Source: Bacteroides sp. | GTDB taxonomy: Bacteria > Bacteroidota > Bacteroidia > Bacteroidales > Bacteroidaceae | DNA: 6,369 bases | NCBI GenBank assembly: GCA_021204375.1 | Contig: JAJPZL010000125.1 | Coordinates: 1 to 6,369 of the forward strand | Reading direction: 5' to 3' | Position numbers and translations under genes: made by a program | Shown here: in pieces, positions 1 through 6,369 of the stretch | Layout: the number at the start of each line of letters is the position of its first letter | How positions within the stretch are numbered: the first letter of the stretch is position 1 | Notes under the pieces: model-generated | Database searches by the model: none | The model's input: only the letters and a program-made list of their open reading frames with translations | What the model was told of the DNA's origin: nothing

Positions 1-84
1 ATTTTTTACAACAGGTAATATAAAATGGCTATTACAAAAAACAGATAACTAAGAGAGAAGGTAAAAGCGTAAATATAAATAACC

Positions 85-187
85 ACCGCAAAATGCAACT
101 CTGTTTTGCCGCAAAAGACGTTTGCCAATTGCAGCAAATGAAAAGAGTCCATTGCCGCAAAAGACAACTTTCTTTTGCGGCAAAACA
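85..187. repeat. About five imperfect tandem copies of a 22-24 bp TTTTGCGGCAA-containing unit
   Basis: Read on the minus strand, motif copies TTTTGCCGCAAAA (185-173), TTTTGCGGCAA (162-152), TTTGCTGCAA (138-129), TTTTGCGGCAAAA (116-104) and TTTTGCGG (93-86) recur with unit starts about 22, 24, 22 and 23 bp apart. The best copies share a leading GTC and the full TTTTGCGGCAA core; the third and fifth are degenerate. The core is nearly self-complementary. The block lies about 190 bp beyond the restored end of the hydrolase gene, in DNA with no supported gene. Function is unknown: regulatory-protein site array, decayed repeat element or transcript-end structure are all possible. Confidence 0.7.
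152..183. repeat. Perfect 13-bp inverted repeat with 6-nt loop
   Basis: TTGCCGCAAAAGA (152-164) and TCTTTTGCGGCAA (171-183) are exact reverse complements separated by CAACTT. It is formed by two neighbouring units of the tandem repeat, the rightmost lying in opposite polarity at its asymmetric centre. In RNA it would make a stable hairpin. It is not followed by a clean run of U on the minus-strand transcript, so I do not call it an intrinsic terminator, although it could still serve as a 3' transcript-end structure. Confidence 0.75.
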
Positions 188-373
188 TTTTTGAAAGAGC
201 GCACCCCCTCTCAAGAGACTCACAGAAAGGATACCTTCAGATTTACGGCAAAAATCGCCTAAAAATGTGTTGTTTTTTCAACCAATCCGATCTCTTATTA
301 CCCCCTCTGTTTTTTATTATCCTTAAGCACGTTTCTTTACAGTATACCGCCATACAAAAAGTCCGGATACGCT
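188..373. other. Non-coding stretch downstream of the allophanate hydrolase
   Basis: With the repeat block and the first 84 bases this makes a 373-base stretch without a supported gene. It is AT-rich, with short homopolymer runs and two similar CCCCCTCT stretches (near 204-211 and 301-308). I see no tRNA, no recognisable protein and no convincing hairpin followed by a T run that would end the minus-strand operon. Confidence 0.5.
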
Positions 374-463
374 CTATCCCTGCACATACCGATCCCAGCT
401 TTTCAGGTGTGTAATTTCCCGGGCATTTTTGAGTGCATACATTTCACAAAGAAAGGAAAGGAC

Positions 464-466
464 TTA
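464..466 (-). other. In-frame premature TAA stop near the end of the allophanate hydrolase gene
   Basis: Codon 546 is TAA, directly after LENGT. The following 29 codons (VLSFLCEMYALKNAREITHL and onward to YVQG, codons 547-575) match the usual family ending 'VKGFLCE…GA.DIT..GGWR.Y'. This is therefore a second interruption and not the natural end, which is the TAG at 374-376. Confidence 0.85.
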
Positions 467-1375
467 TGTTCCATTTTCCAGCATTACTTTACCAAAACAC
501 AAGGGAGGCGGTATTTTAGAGATGAATCCACCCAGTTCTGAGGCAGGAATTTTCCATAGTTCCACTTCAATCTTATCCCCCTTATCCGTGTCCCTGATCA
601 ATCCCGGTCGCACCGGAGATAGATGTTCCAGCGCAAAGAAGCGATAATCTCCGAAGGTATAAGTTGTCTCCTTATAAACGGCATGTATGGCTATTAACTG
701 GTCATTCAAACTACCGTTACGTCTATGTGCGCCATAAACCGTCAGATCAATGTATACCTCTTCCCTGTCTCCACATAACAATCCTTTTGAATAGAGGCTC
801 TCGCCCAGCTTCAATAAGTTTTCATCATGGAAGGCCGGAGCAAAAGCTGTAATACCAAATGGAAGATTATTGTCGGTTATAGCTACAGGCAAAGCAATCG
901 CAGCACAATCCAGCAAATTGATAAAGTTAGTGTAATATCCCAGATTGGAGTTAAGCAACAGAGGGTCGGAGTCTACCTCATCAATTGTATAGATGGTTCC
1001 GGCTGTCGGCATGATGAAGAAGGAAAACTCCCGGGTATACTCCTCAAAGACTTTTTGATAGTTCTTTAGCTTATACTCTGCATCGAAATAACTCTGTGCC
1101 GAAAGTTCCCTCCCTTTGAGGATGATCTCTTTGGTTACAGGAAAAACTTTCTCCTGGTTTTGCCGGATAAATTCTCCTACCGCATGATACCTTTCAGCCA
1201 GCCAGGGTCCATTATACAGCAACTGAGCGGTTTCAAACATCGGAGTAAAATCAATTTCCTGAATGTGGTAACCACATTGCCTCATTTTTGCCAATAAGCT
1301 ATGGTAAGCCTCTTTATATTCTGTATTGCCGAAGAATTTTAAATTTAACTCCAGAGGAACAGCTATTTTAATCGC

Positions 1376-1378
1376 TCA
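1376..1378 (-). other. In-frame premature TGA stop in the allophanate hydrolase gene
   Basis: Codon 242 of the hydrolase frame is TGA. The 27 codons after it (243-269) encode AIKIAVPLELNLKFFGNTEY and onward, matching the linker and strand that follow the 'SLDC.S.F' segment in AtzF proteins. The stop thus falls inside the amidase domain, between the catalytic triad and the substrate-binding Tyr/Arg. Confidence 0.88.
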
Positions 1379-2107
1379 TTTGCAGACGCATTGGGTGTTC
1401 TCCCTGCTATATATATCCTCCTTATCGTACCGGCTTGTCACCTGAAGAACGATACCGGCATCCTGCAGGTCAGCAGCAAATATGGATATACAATCCAAGG
1501 ATCTGCAAGCTGGTACCAATCCCATAGTAGAAAGGAGCCCTTTGGTAGGCTTGATGCCGACAAGGGATTGAAAGGCAGCCGGGATCCTGCCCGACCCTGC
1601 TGTATCGGTATCTAATGTAAAGGGTACATACCCCGCCGTTATAGCGCTTGCCGAACCGGAACTTGAACCACCTGGAATATAGTGCGGATTGAAGTAATTC
1701 TTTGCAGTTCCATAGGGAGAACGTGTTCCCACCAATCCGGTAGCAAACTGGTCCATATTGGCTTTACCAATGCAGATCGCGCCGGCGGCTTCCAGTAATT
1801 GAACCACAAAGGCAGATCTTTGAGGAGTATAGGCAAAGGCAGGACAGGCAGCGGTAGTCTGAAACCCCTGGACATCGATATTATCTTTTACCGCGAACGG
1901 AATCCCTAATAACGGATATTCAGCCGGAGACATCCCCCTCTGTGCCTCGATCTTTTGTTCCAGTACCTTTACCTCCAACGCCGAAATGAATATGTTCTCT
2001 TCCTCCTTTCGGGCCAGGATCTTTTCCTGGTTATGCAAAAGCAGCTTTTTATAAGTTGCATGATCGCAACACCGCAATGATCTTAATTCGGTTATTTTCA
2101 TACTGTT

Positions 2108-2170
2108 TTACTCTTCGTCAATGGCAAAAATCACATCTCCAACGGTCATTTCATTTCCGCTATTTCCATG
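2108..2170 (-). pseudogene. Detached C-terminal tail of the carboxylase biotinyl domain
   Basis: Directly after the TAG at 2171-2173 the carboxylase frame continues for 20 codons (2111-2170), reading HGNSGNEMTVGDVIFAIDEE, and ends with TAA at 2108-2110. The pattern G-x-x-M/V-x-x-G-D/Q-x-x-hydrophobic-x-I followed by acidic residues is how biotinyl domains of this family normally finish (the last two strands of the lipoyl-like barrel). The tail has no start codon arrangement of its own and is only meaningful as part of the carboxylase. It ends 6 nt before the ATG of the allophanate hydrolase, a spacing typical of a tight operon, which supports this TAA as the ancestral stop. Confidence 0.85.
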
Positions 2171-2173
2171 CTA
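2171..2173 (-). other. In-frame premature TAG stop in the carboxylase gene
   Basis: Codon 1172 of the carboxylase frame is TAG on the minus strand (cta on the plus strand), 16 codons after the biotin-attachment Lys1156. Family-like sequence flanks it on both sides in the same frame. From family memory this position is usually hydrophobic, often Leu, so a TTG to TAG change is one possible origin; CAG, TGG, AAG or GAG would also be a single step. Confidence 0.85.
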
Positions 2174-5100
2174 CAATTTAACAATCCCATCTACATGGCT
2201 TTGAAGGGTTATTTCCATCTTCATACTCTCCATAATAAGTAAAGGTTGCCCTTGTTTTACTTTATCTCCCACCTTTACCAGCATCTTCCACAAAATACCC
2301 GATACGGGAGCAACCACCGGAGTCAGACCGGCCGGAATTTCGTTATCCGGTTCACGTTCATCTCCTACAGAGGTTTCCTGCGCAAAGTTGAGTTTCCCGG
2401 TGCGTATCCAGTAATTTTTCTCTGCTTCGAAAGCATTCGTTTGTTTTTGTTTGAACGCCTGTATGGTTTCCCTGTTTGCAAGCAGGAATTTTTTATACTC
2501 TTTCAGGCTGAAGGTTGTCTCTTCTATTTGCAAAGGGTATTGTTCCTGAGGGAAATCGCGCCTTATCTTCAACAACTCCCCGGCAGAGACCGGAAAGAAT
2601 CTGATCTGGTCAAAAAAACGGAGCAAATAGGGTTTTTCATCCGAAAAGAGCTCTCCTTTCGGATAGGTATTCCACATTTGCAGGGTGCGTCCGCAAAGCT
2701 GGTATCCTCCGGGCCCCTCCATACCATATACACACATGTAAGCTCCTCCGATACCTACGGCATTTTCGGGAGTCCATGTTCGAGCAGGGTTGTATTTGGT
2801 GGTAACAAGCCTTTGCCGGGGATCTAACGGAGTGGCAACCGGAGCTCCCAGGTAGACATCACCCAGGCCCAGTACCAGGTAATTAGCGTTAAAAAGGATC
2901 TCTTTGACCTGATCGACCGAATCCAGACCGTTGATCCGGCGGATAAATTCGATATTGTCGGGACACCAGTGAGCATCCTGACGTACGGTAGTCTGGTATT
3001 TCTCCATGGCAAGTCTTGCCTGAGGATCATTCCAGCTAAGTGACAAATATACAATACACGAGGGTATAGTAATATCTTCGTTCTTTTCCAATTTACCCAG
3101 TGCCAGTTCAAGACTTTGCAGAAGAGTGTTCCTGGAAATGCGACAGGGGTCGAAATGGATCTGTAAAGAACGAATGCCCGGAGTAAGGTCGATAATTCCC
3201 TCTGCATGCTCGTGTTCAAACATCTCAAATAATTTATGGATGATCAGCCTTACTTCGATATCTAATTCCGGTTTTCCCATTTCAATCAGCATATTTTCAT
3301 CGCCTGCCTGCCTTATTACAACAGGGTGTTGCTGAAATGTATACCGACCGATAACAGAATTTACTGTTTCGCTGGGTTGACCCGATAGCTCAGGAACTTC
3401 TCCCCGGAGTTCTTTGATAAACTGTGTCTGCTCTTCCTCTTTTTGGCGGACCTGCTGGTAAGTAACTACCTTAAATGTTATTTTTGAATGGACGGATAGT
3501 TGTCCCATTTTCCACAGATCGGCTTTAATAATGGTAAAAGGACAGACAAATCCCCCCAGGCTTGGTCCATCCAGGCCTAAAATAATAGGCATATCACCCG
3601 TAAAGTCGATGGCTCCTACCGCGTAGGCATTGTCATGGATATTGGATGGATGCAAGCCCGCTTCACCTCCGTCGGAGCGTGCCCACTTCGGAGTAGATCC
3701 GACCAGGCGAACCCCGGTGCGCGAAGAGTTGAAATGAACCGTCCAGGTAGCATCCAGAAACTCCTGTATACCTTCCGGTGTAAAGAATTCGTGGGCACCG
3801 TGAGGGCCATACATCACATCAATGGTTACGGAAGCGTCCATGGCAGGACGCTTAAATTGTGTTACTCGTATGGGATGATCAGAAGGATTCAGGTGTATGA
3901 CATCTCCTGCACGAAGGGTTCTTCCGCAATGTCCGCCAAATACGCCCAGGGGAAAAGTCGATTTGCTTCCTAAATAATCAGAGAGTCTTATTCCACCATT
4001 AACAAGCAGATAGCTACGCTGGCCTGCATCTGAGATGTTACCGATAGCCAGCACATCTCCCGGGTGGGCAGTATAAACCGTATACGTATGGAGGGAAGTT
4101 TTATTAAGGGAGCTCTCTATTTCTGCACCGGTAATAACAAATTGTACGGTAGAGCGGAACCTGATAGTGGGTCCTATAGCTGTTATTTCCAATCCTGCAT
4201 TACTCTCTTTATTGCCAATCATCACATTGCCGATCCTGAAAGAGAGATTATTCATAGGCCCTGAAGGTGGAACACCTACCTGCCAGTAACCGGTTCTTCC
4301 GGGATAGTCCTGAATGGTAGTAAAAGTTCCCGGGGATACGATTTCAAAAGCATGGCTTGTATAGGTGAAAGAATCGAGAAATTTGGTTGAAAGGTCTGCC
4401 TGCATAAATTGGCTGCTTCGGGCAATGTTCTGCAGAAACTCCAGGTTAGTCTCCACACCTTCTACCTTTACTGCTGATAACACTTCAATTGCTTTTTTGA
4501 CACACTCATCCCGATTGCCGGCAGTCACTACAATTTTGGCAAGCAACGGATCGAAAAAGGGAGAGACTTCTACTCCTTCCCTGATCCAGGTATCGACACG
4601 TGCCTGAGAGGGAAAAGATACTTTGGTCAACAAGCCAGTTGAAGGGATATAATTCTTATACGAGTCTTCGGCATAAAGACAGAATTGCATAGCTGCCCCC
4701 TGGGGTGCAGGATTATCGGGAAACCGGTAAAGCCCTTCCTGCAACAGGATCATGGCCTCGACGATATCTATTCCAAATACCTGTTCCGTAACGGTATGTT
4801 CAACCTGCAGGCGGGTATTGACCTCAAGGAACCAGAATGTTTTTTCAAGATCATTATACAGGAATTCAATGGTCCCGGCACTGCGGTATTTAATATACTT
4901 CATTAAATTACGTGCACACTCATGAAGTTTTTTCCGGATGTGTGCAGGCATGTCCGGAGCCGGGGTCTCTTCGATAATCTTCTGGGAACGGCGCTGAATG
5001 GAACAATCTCTGTCACCCAGGATCATACCGCCTCCTTCGCCGTCTCCAAATATCTGAACTTCTACATGGCGGGCTTTGGCTATATATTTTTCGAGAAAAA

Positions 5101-5686
5101 CACATCCATTGGAAAAGTTCTTCTGAGCCAGTGATACTGTCGAGTCATAAGCAGCAGATAATTCCCGGGGCGAATAGTAAATTTGCATACCTATTCCGCC
5201 ACCACCACTAGTACTTTTCAGTATCACAGGATAGCCTATTTGGGAAGCCGCTTCCATAGCTTCATCTACCGAACGGAGAATAGCAGTCCCATCCAGAACA
5301 GGTAAGCCGCTTTCCAGAGCAATCTCCCGGGCCTTGTGTTTCAATCCGAACAGATCTATTTGCCGGGGCGTTGGTCCTAAGAACACGACGCCCATTTCTT
5401 CGAGAGTAGATGCAAAGACGCTATTCTCGCTCAATAATCCGTATCCCGGATGTACTGCGTCAATATGGTGCTCTTTAATTATACCGATCATTTTTCCCTG
5501 ATCCAGGTATGTCTGGGCCACTGTGTCTATACCCATGGAATAAGCTTCATCCGCTTCTAATACATGCGGTGCATTGGTATCAGCTTCGTTATAAACAGCC
5601 ACCGCAATTTTTCCCATCTTCCGGATGGTAGAAATGATTCGCACGGCTATTTCTCCACGGTTAGCTACTAATATTCTGGTTATCAT
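2171..5686 (-). CDS. uca: Urea/guanidine carboxylase, biotin-dependent, C-terminus cut by an in-frame TAG
   Basis: This single-chain biotin enzyme carboxylates urea or guanidine using ATP and bicarbonate. Domains in order: biotin carboxylase/ATP-grasp (about 1-445) with the start MITRILVANRGEIAVRI, Gly-rich loop SGGGGIGM (160-167), HVEVQIFGDG (207-216), GDRDCSIQRRSQK (224-236) and FLEVNTRLQVEH (287-297); carboxyltransferase AHS2/KipA-like half (about 450-745) with PPSGPM, YGPHGAHEFF and GGEAGLHPSNIHDNAYAVGA; AHS1/KipI-like half (about 780-1030) with NIEFIRRINGLDS, GLGDVYLGAPVATPLDPR and VGIGGAYMCVYGMEGPGGY; and a biotinyl domain with ESMKME, biotin-accepting Lys1156. Catalytic motifs look intact. 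The frame stops at 1171 residues, but the next 20 codons still encode the end of the biotinyl domain, so the intended product is 1192 residues, close to the usual ~1200. The start has no clear Shine-Dalgarno. Loss of the last biotinyl strands probably impairs folding or biotinylation. Urea versus guanidine preference cannot be read from sequence by eye; the DUF1989 neighbour favours guanidine. Confidence 0.93.
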   Translation of the reverse strand: MITRILVANRGEIAVRIISTIRKMGKIAVAVYNEADTNAPHVLEADEAYSMGIDTVAQTYLDQGKMIGIIKEHHIDAVHPGYGLLSENSVFASTLEEMGVVFLGPTPRQIDLFGLKHKAREIALESGLPVLDGTAILRSVDEAMEAASQIGYPVILKSTSGGGGIGMQIYYSPRELSAAYDSTVSLAQKNFSNGCVFLEKYIAKARHVEVQIFGDGEGGGMILGDRDCSIQRRSQKIIEETPAPDMPAHIRKKLHECARNLMKYIKYRSAGTIEFLYNDLEKTFWFLEVNTRLQVEHTVTEQVFGIDIVEAMILLQEGLYRFPDNPAPQGAAMQFCLYAEDSYKNYIPSTGLLTKVSFPSQARVDTWIREGVEVSPFFDPLLAKIVVTAGNRDECVKKAIEVLSAVKVEGVETNLEFLQNIARSSQFMQADLSTKFLDSFTYTSHAFEIVSPGTFTTIQDYPGRTGYWQVGVPPSGPMNNLSFRIGNVMIGNKESNAGLEITAIGPTIRFRSTVQFVITGAEIESSLNKTSLHTYTVYTAHPGDVLAIGNISDAGQRSYLLVNGGIRLSDYLGSKSTFPLGVFGGHCGRTLRAGDVIHLNPSDHPIRVTQFKRPAMDASVTIDVMYGPHGAHEFFTPEGIQEFLDATWTVHFNSSRTGVRLVGSTPKWARSDGGEAGLHPSNIHDNAYAVGAIDFTGDMPIILGLDGPSLGGFVCPFTIIKADLWKMGQLSVHSKITFKVVTYQQVRQKEEEQTQFIKELRGEVPELSGQPSETVNSVIGRYTFQQHPVVIRQAGDENMLIEMGKPELDIEVRLIIHKLFEMFEHEHAEGIIDLTPGIRSLQIHFDPCRISRNTLLQSLELALGKLEKNEDITIPSCIVYLSLSWNDPQARLAMEKYQTTVRQDAHWCPDNIEFIRRINGLDSVDQVKEILFNANYLVLGLGDVYLGAPVATPLDPRQRLVTTKYNPARTWTPENAVGIGGAYMCVYGMEGPGGYQLCGRTLQMWNTYPKGELFSDEKPYLLRFFDQIRFFPVSAGELLKIRRDFPQEQYPLQIEETTFSLKEYKKFLLANRETIQAFKQKQTNAFEAEKNYWIRTGKLNFAQETSVGDEREPDNEIPAGLTPVVAPVSGILWKMLVKVGDKVKQGQPLLIMESMKMEITLQSHVDGIVKL

Positions 5687-5701
5687 ATCATTCTTTATTT
5701 T

Positions 5702-6325
5702 TTAGTTCCAAACAATAAGTTCGATGGGAGTAGGATTGTAAGCGTTGCACGGATTGTTAAGTTGGGGACAATTACTGATGATGCATAAAATATCTGTTTC
5801 TGCTTTCATCTGTACATATTTTCCGGCTTCAGAGATGCCATCCGAAAACTCCGATTTACCGTTTGGTGATATAGGAACATTCATAAAGAAATTGATGTTA
5901 CTATCCAGATCTTTTTTCCCGAGTTCAATACTGTGTTTCCGTAATGCAGCCAGGAACGAATCACGGCAGTTGTGCATGTGGATTTTTTGCAGGTCATAAC
6001 GTACAGAGTTACTTTCGGCCGAACAAGCTCCTCCAATGGTATCGTGCCTGCCGCATGTATCCTCTGTAATGGTTAATAATATATTCCCCAGGTTAGATAC
6101 TAACTGGCTACCGGTAGATAAATAAACATTATTTTGATGGTTTATGGTAGCTTGAGCACTGTATCTCTCATCGGTATTTGCCAACGAATAGAACATAGTA
6201 TCGGCTGCCTGATTGCCTTCAAGATCGACAATACGAAATGTCTGGCCTGCCTTGATAATGTACGACCAGTTATCACCGGCCTCTACTATTTCTCTGTATA
6301 TAGCGTTATATGGATGAAATTTCAT
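5702..6325 (-). CDS. DUF1989 urea carboxylase-associated protein (UAAP), probable carboxyguanidine deiminase subunit
   Basis: This 207-residue protein matches the DUF1989 (PF09347) family that is encoded beside urea carboxylase and allophanate hydrolase. Visible family signatures are DLEGNQAADTMFY (34-46), DTCGRHDT (89-96), GGACSAESN (98-106), SNINFFMNVP (142-151) and SNCPQLNNPCNAYNPTP (184-200). The conserved Cys and His residues in these motifs could form a metal or catalytic site, which is my inference. Such proteins usually occur as a tandem pair. The pair was long annotated as urea-related and later shown to form a heteromeric carboxyguanidine deiminase (CgdA/CgdB) that converts carboxyguanidine to allophanate. 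Only one member lies here; the partner may be just upstream, outside the window. The start is well fixed because an in-frame TGA (6332-6334) lies two codons before the ATG. The reading frame is complete and ends naturally (…ELIVWN), 15 nt before the carboxylase. I cannot say with certainty which of the two paralogues it is. Confidence 0.9.
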   Translation of the reverse strand: MKFHPYNAIYREIVEAGDNWSYIIKAGQTFRIVDLEGNQAADTMFYSLANTDERYSAQATINHQNNVYLSTGSQLVSNLGNILLTITEDTCGRHDTIGGACSAESNSVRYDLQKIHMHNCRDSFLAALRKHSIELGKKDLDSNINFFMNVPISPNGKSEFSDGISEAGKYVQMKAETDILCIISNCPQLNNPCNAYNPTPIELIVWN

Positions 6326-6369
6326 AGCTGATCACTTATTTATAGTAGTTATTTGTATTTATAAATCCC
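6326..6369 (-). other. Short AT-rich leader upstream of the DUF1989 gene, incomplete
   Basis: Only 44 bases of upstream sequence are present. They are AT-rich, contain a palindromic TGATCA six bases before the region next to the start codon, and have no clear Shine-Dalgarno sequence. Guanidine operons often carry a guanidine riboswitch or a second DUF1989 gene here; the fragment is too short to show either, and I see no convincing promoter. Confidence 0.4.

Larger units (their letters stand above)
374..2101 (-). pseudogene. atzF: Allophanate hydrolase (AtzF type) interrupted by two in-frame stops
   Basis: Allophanate hydrolase converts allophanate to ammonia and CO2, the last step of the pathway. 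The frame spans 576 codons including the final TAG (374-376), close to the ~600 residues usual for the family, but codon 242 is TGA and codon 546 is TAA. The N-terminal part is an amidase-signature domain with FAVKDNIDVQG (Lys72), GGSSSGSA (Ser146) and DTAGSGRIPAAF (Ser170), the Lys-Ser-Ser triad with the usual 24-residue Ser-Ser spacing. After the TGA the same frame gives AIKIAVPLELNLKFFG, then LLYNGPWLAERY, whose Tyr296/Arg304 match the known substrate-binding pair by motif and spacing, and the C-terminal gamma-glutamylcyclotransferase-like domain with GAHRRNGSLNDQL, IEVELWKIP and PPPLCFGKV. After the TAA the frame still encodes the family's closing segment (FLCEMYALKNAREIT…WDRY). No frameshift is seen. 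The fragment 1376-2101 (241 residues) lacks half of its amidase domain and is unlikely to be active. Confidence 0.9.

Noticed and set aside
152..183. Rho-independent terminator of the operon
   Set aside because: The hairpin is strong, but the minus-strand transcript has no clean U run after it and it lies about 190 nt beyond the gene end.
85..187. CRISPR array
   Set aside because: The period is only 22-24 bp with imperfect units and no distinct spacers of normal length.
175..414. Small plus-strand open frame of 79 codons at the left end
   Set aside because: It starts inside the repeat block, runs antisense into the hydrolase C-terminus, and shows no recognisable protein features.
464..1294. 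Separate gene for the C-terminal part of allophanate hydrolase
   Set aside because: The open frame begins at an internal TTG with no ribosome-binding signal, and conserved family sequence continues upstream of it to the TGA, so it is the second half of the broken gene.
1376..1379. ATGA stop/start overlap suggesting translational coupling
   Set aside because: The ATG is in a different frame and reaches a stop after three codons.
374..2173. Stop-codon recoding (selenocysteine, pyrrolysine or an alternative genetic code)
   Set aside because: Three different stop codons would all need reassignment, while normal TAA and TAG also end the genes here, and the affected positions are not known Sec or Pyl sites.
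2246..2827. Plus-strand open frame of 193 codons inside the carboxylase gene
   Set aside because: It lies wholly antisense to well-conserved carboxylase sequence, its translation shows no recognisable domain, and it has no credible start region.

Overview
The window carries one gene cluster, read entirely from the minus strand, for ATP- and biotin-dependent breakdown of urea or, more likely, guanidine. In transcription order it holds a DUF1989 'urea carboxylase-associated protein' (5702-6325), a large urea/guanidine carboxylase (2171-5686, with a cut-off tail down to 2108) and an AtzF-type allophanate hydrolase (374-2101). The gaps are 15 nt between the first two genes and 6 nt between the restored end of the carboxylase and the hydrolase start, so they look like one transcription unit. 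The carboxylase would add CO2 from bicarbonate to the substrate, the DUF1989 protein (with a partner not in this window) would deiminate carboxyguanidine to allophanate, and the hydrolase would split allophanate to ammonia and CO2. There is no sign of a nickel urease.

The most striking observation is that the two enzyme genes are interrupted by three in-frame stop codons, one of each kind, with no frameshift. They are TAG at 2171-2173 in the biotin-carrier domain of the carboxylase, and TGA at 1376-1378 and TAA at 464-466 in the allophanate hydrolase. In each case the same frame continues past the stop into recognisable family sequence and then ends at a natural stop (2108-2110 for the carboxylase, 374-376 for the hydrolase). 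Three different stop codons argue against a single recoding rule. The simplest readings are early pseudogene formation or sequence error. The upstream DUF1989 gene is intact.

The left end (1-373) has no supported gene. It contains about five imperfect tandem copies of a 22-24 bp unit built on TTTTGCGGCAA (about 85-187), two of which form a perfect 13-bp inverted repeat. The right end (6326-6369) is a 44-nt AT-rich leader without an identifiable promoter or riboswitch.

The organism is uncertain. Moderate GC, AT-rich gene starts and no clear Shine-Dalgarno sequence at any of the three starts would fit Bacteroidota, but this is a weak inference.
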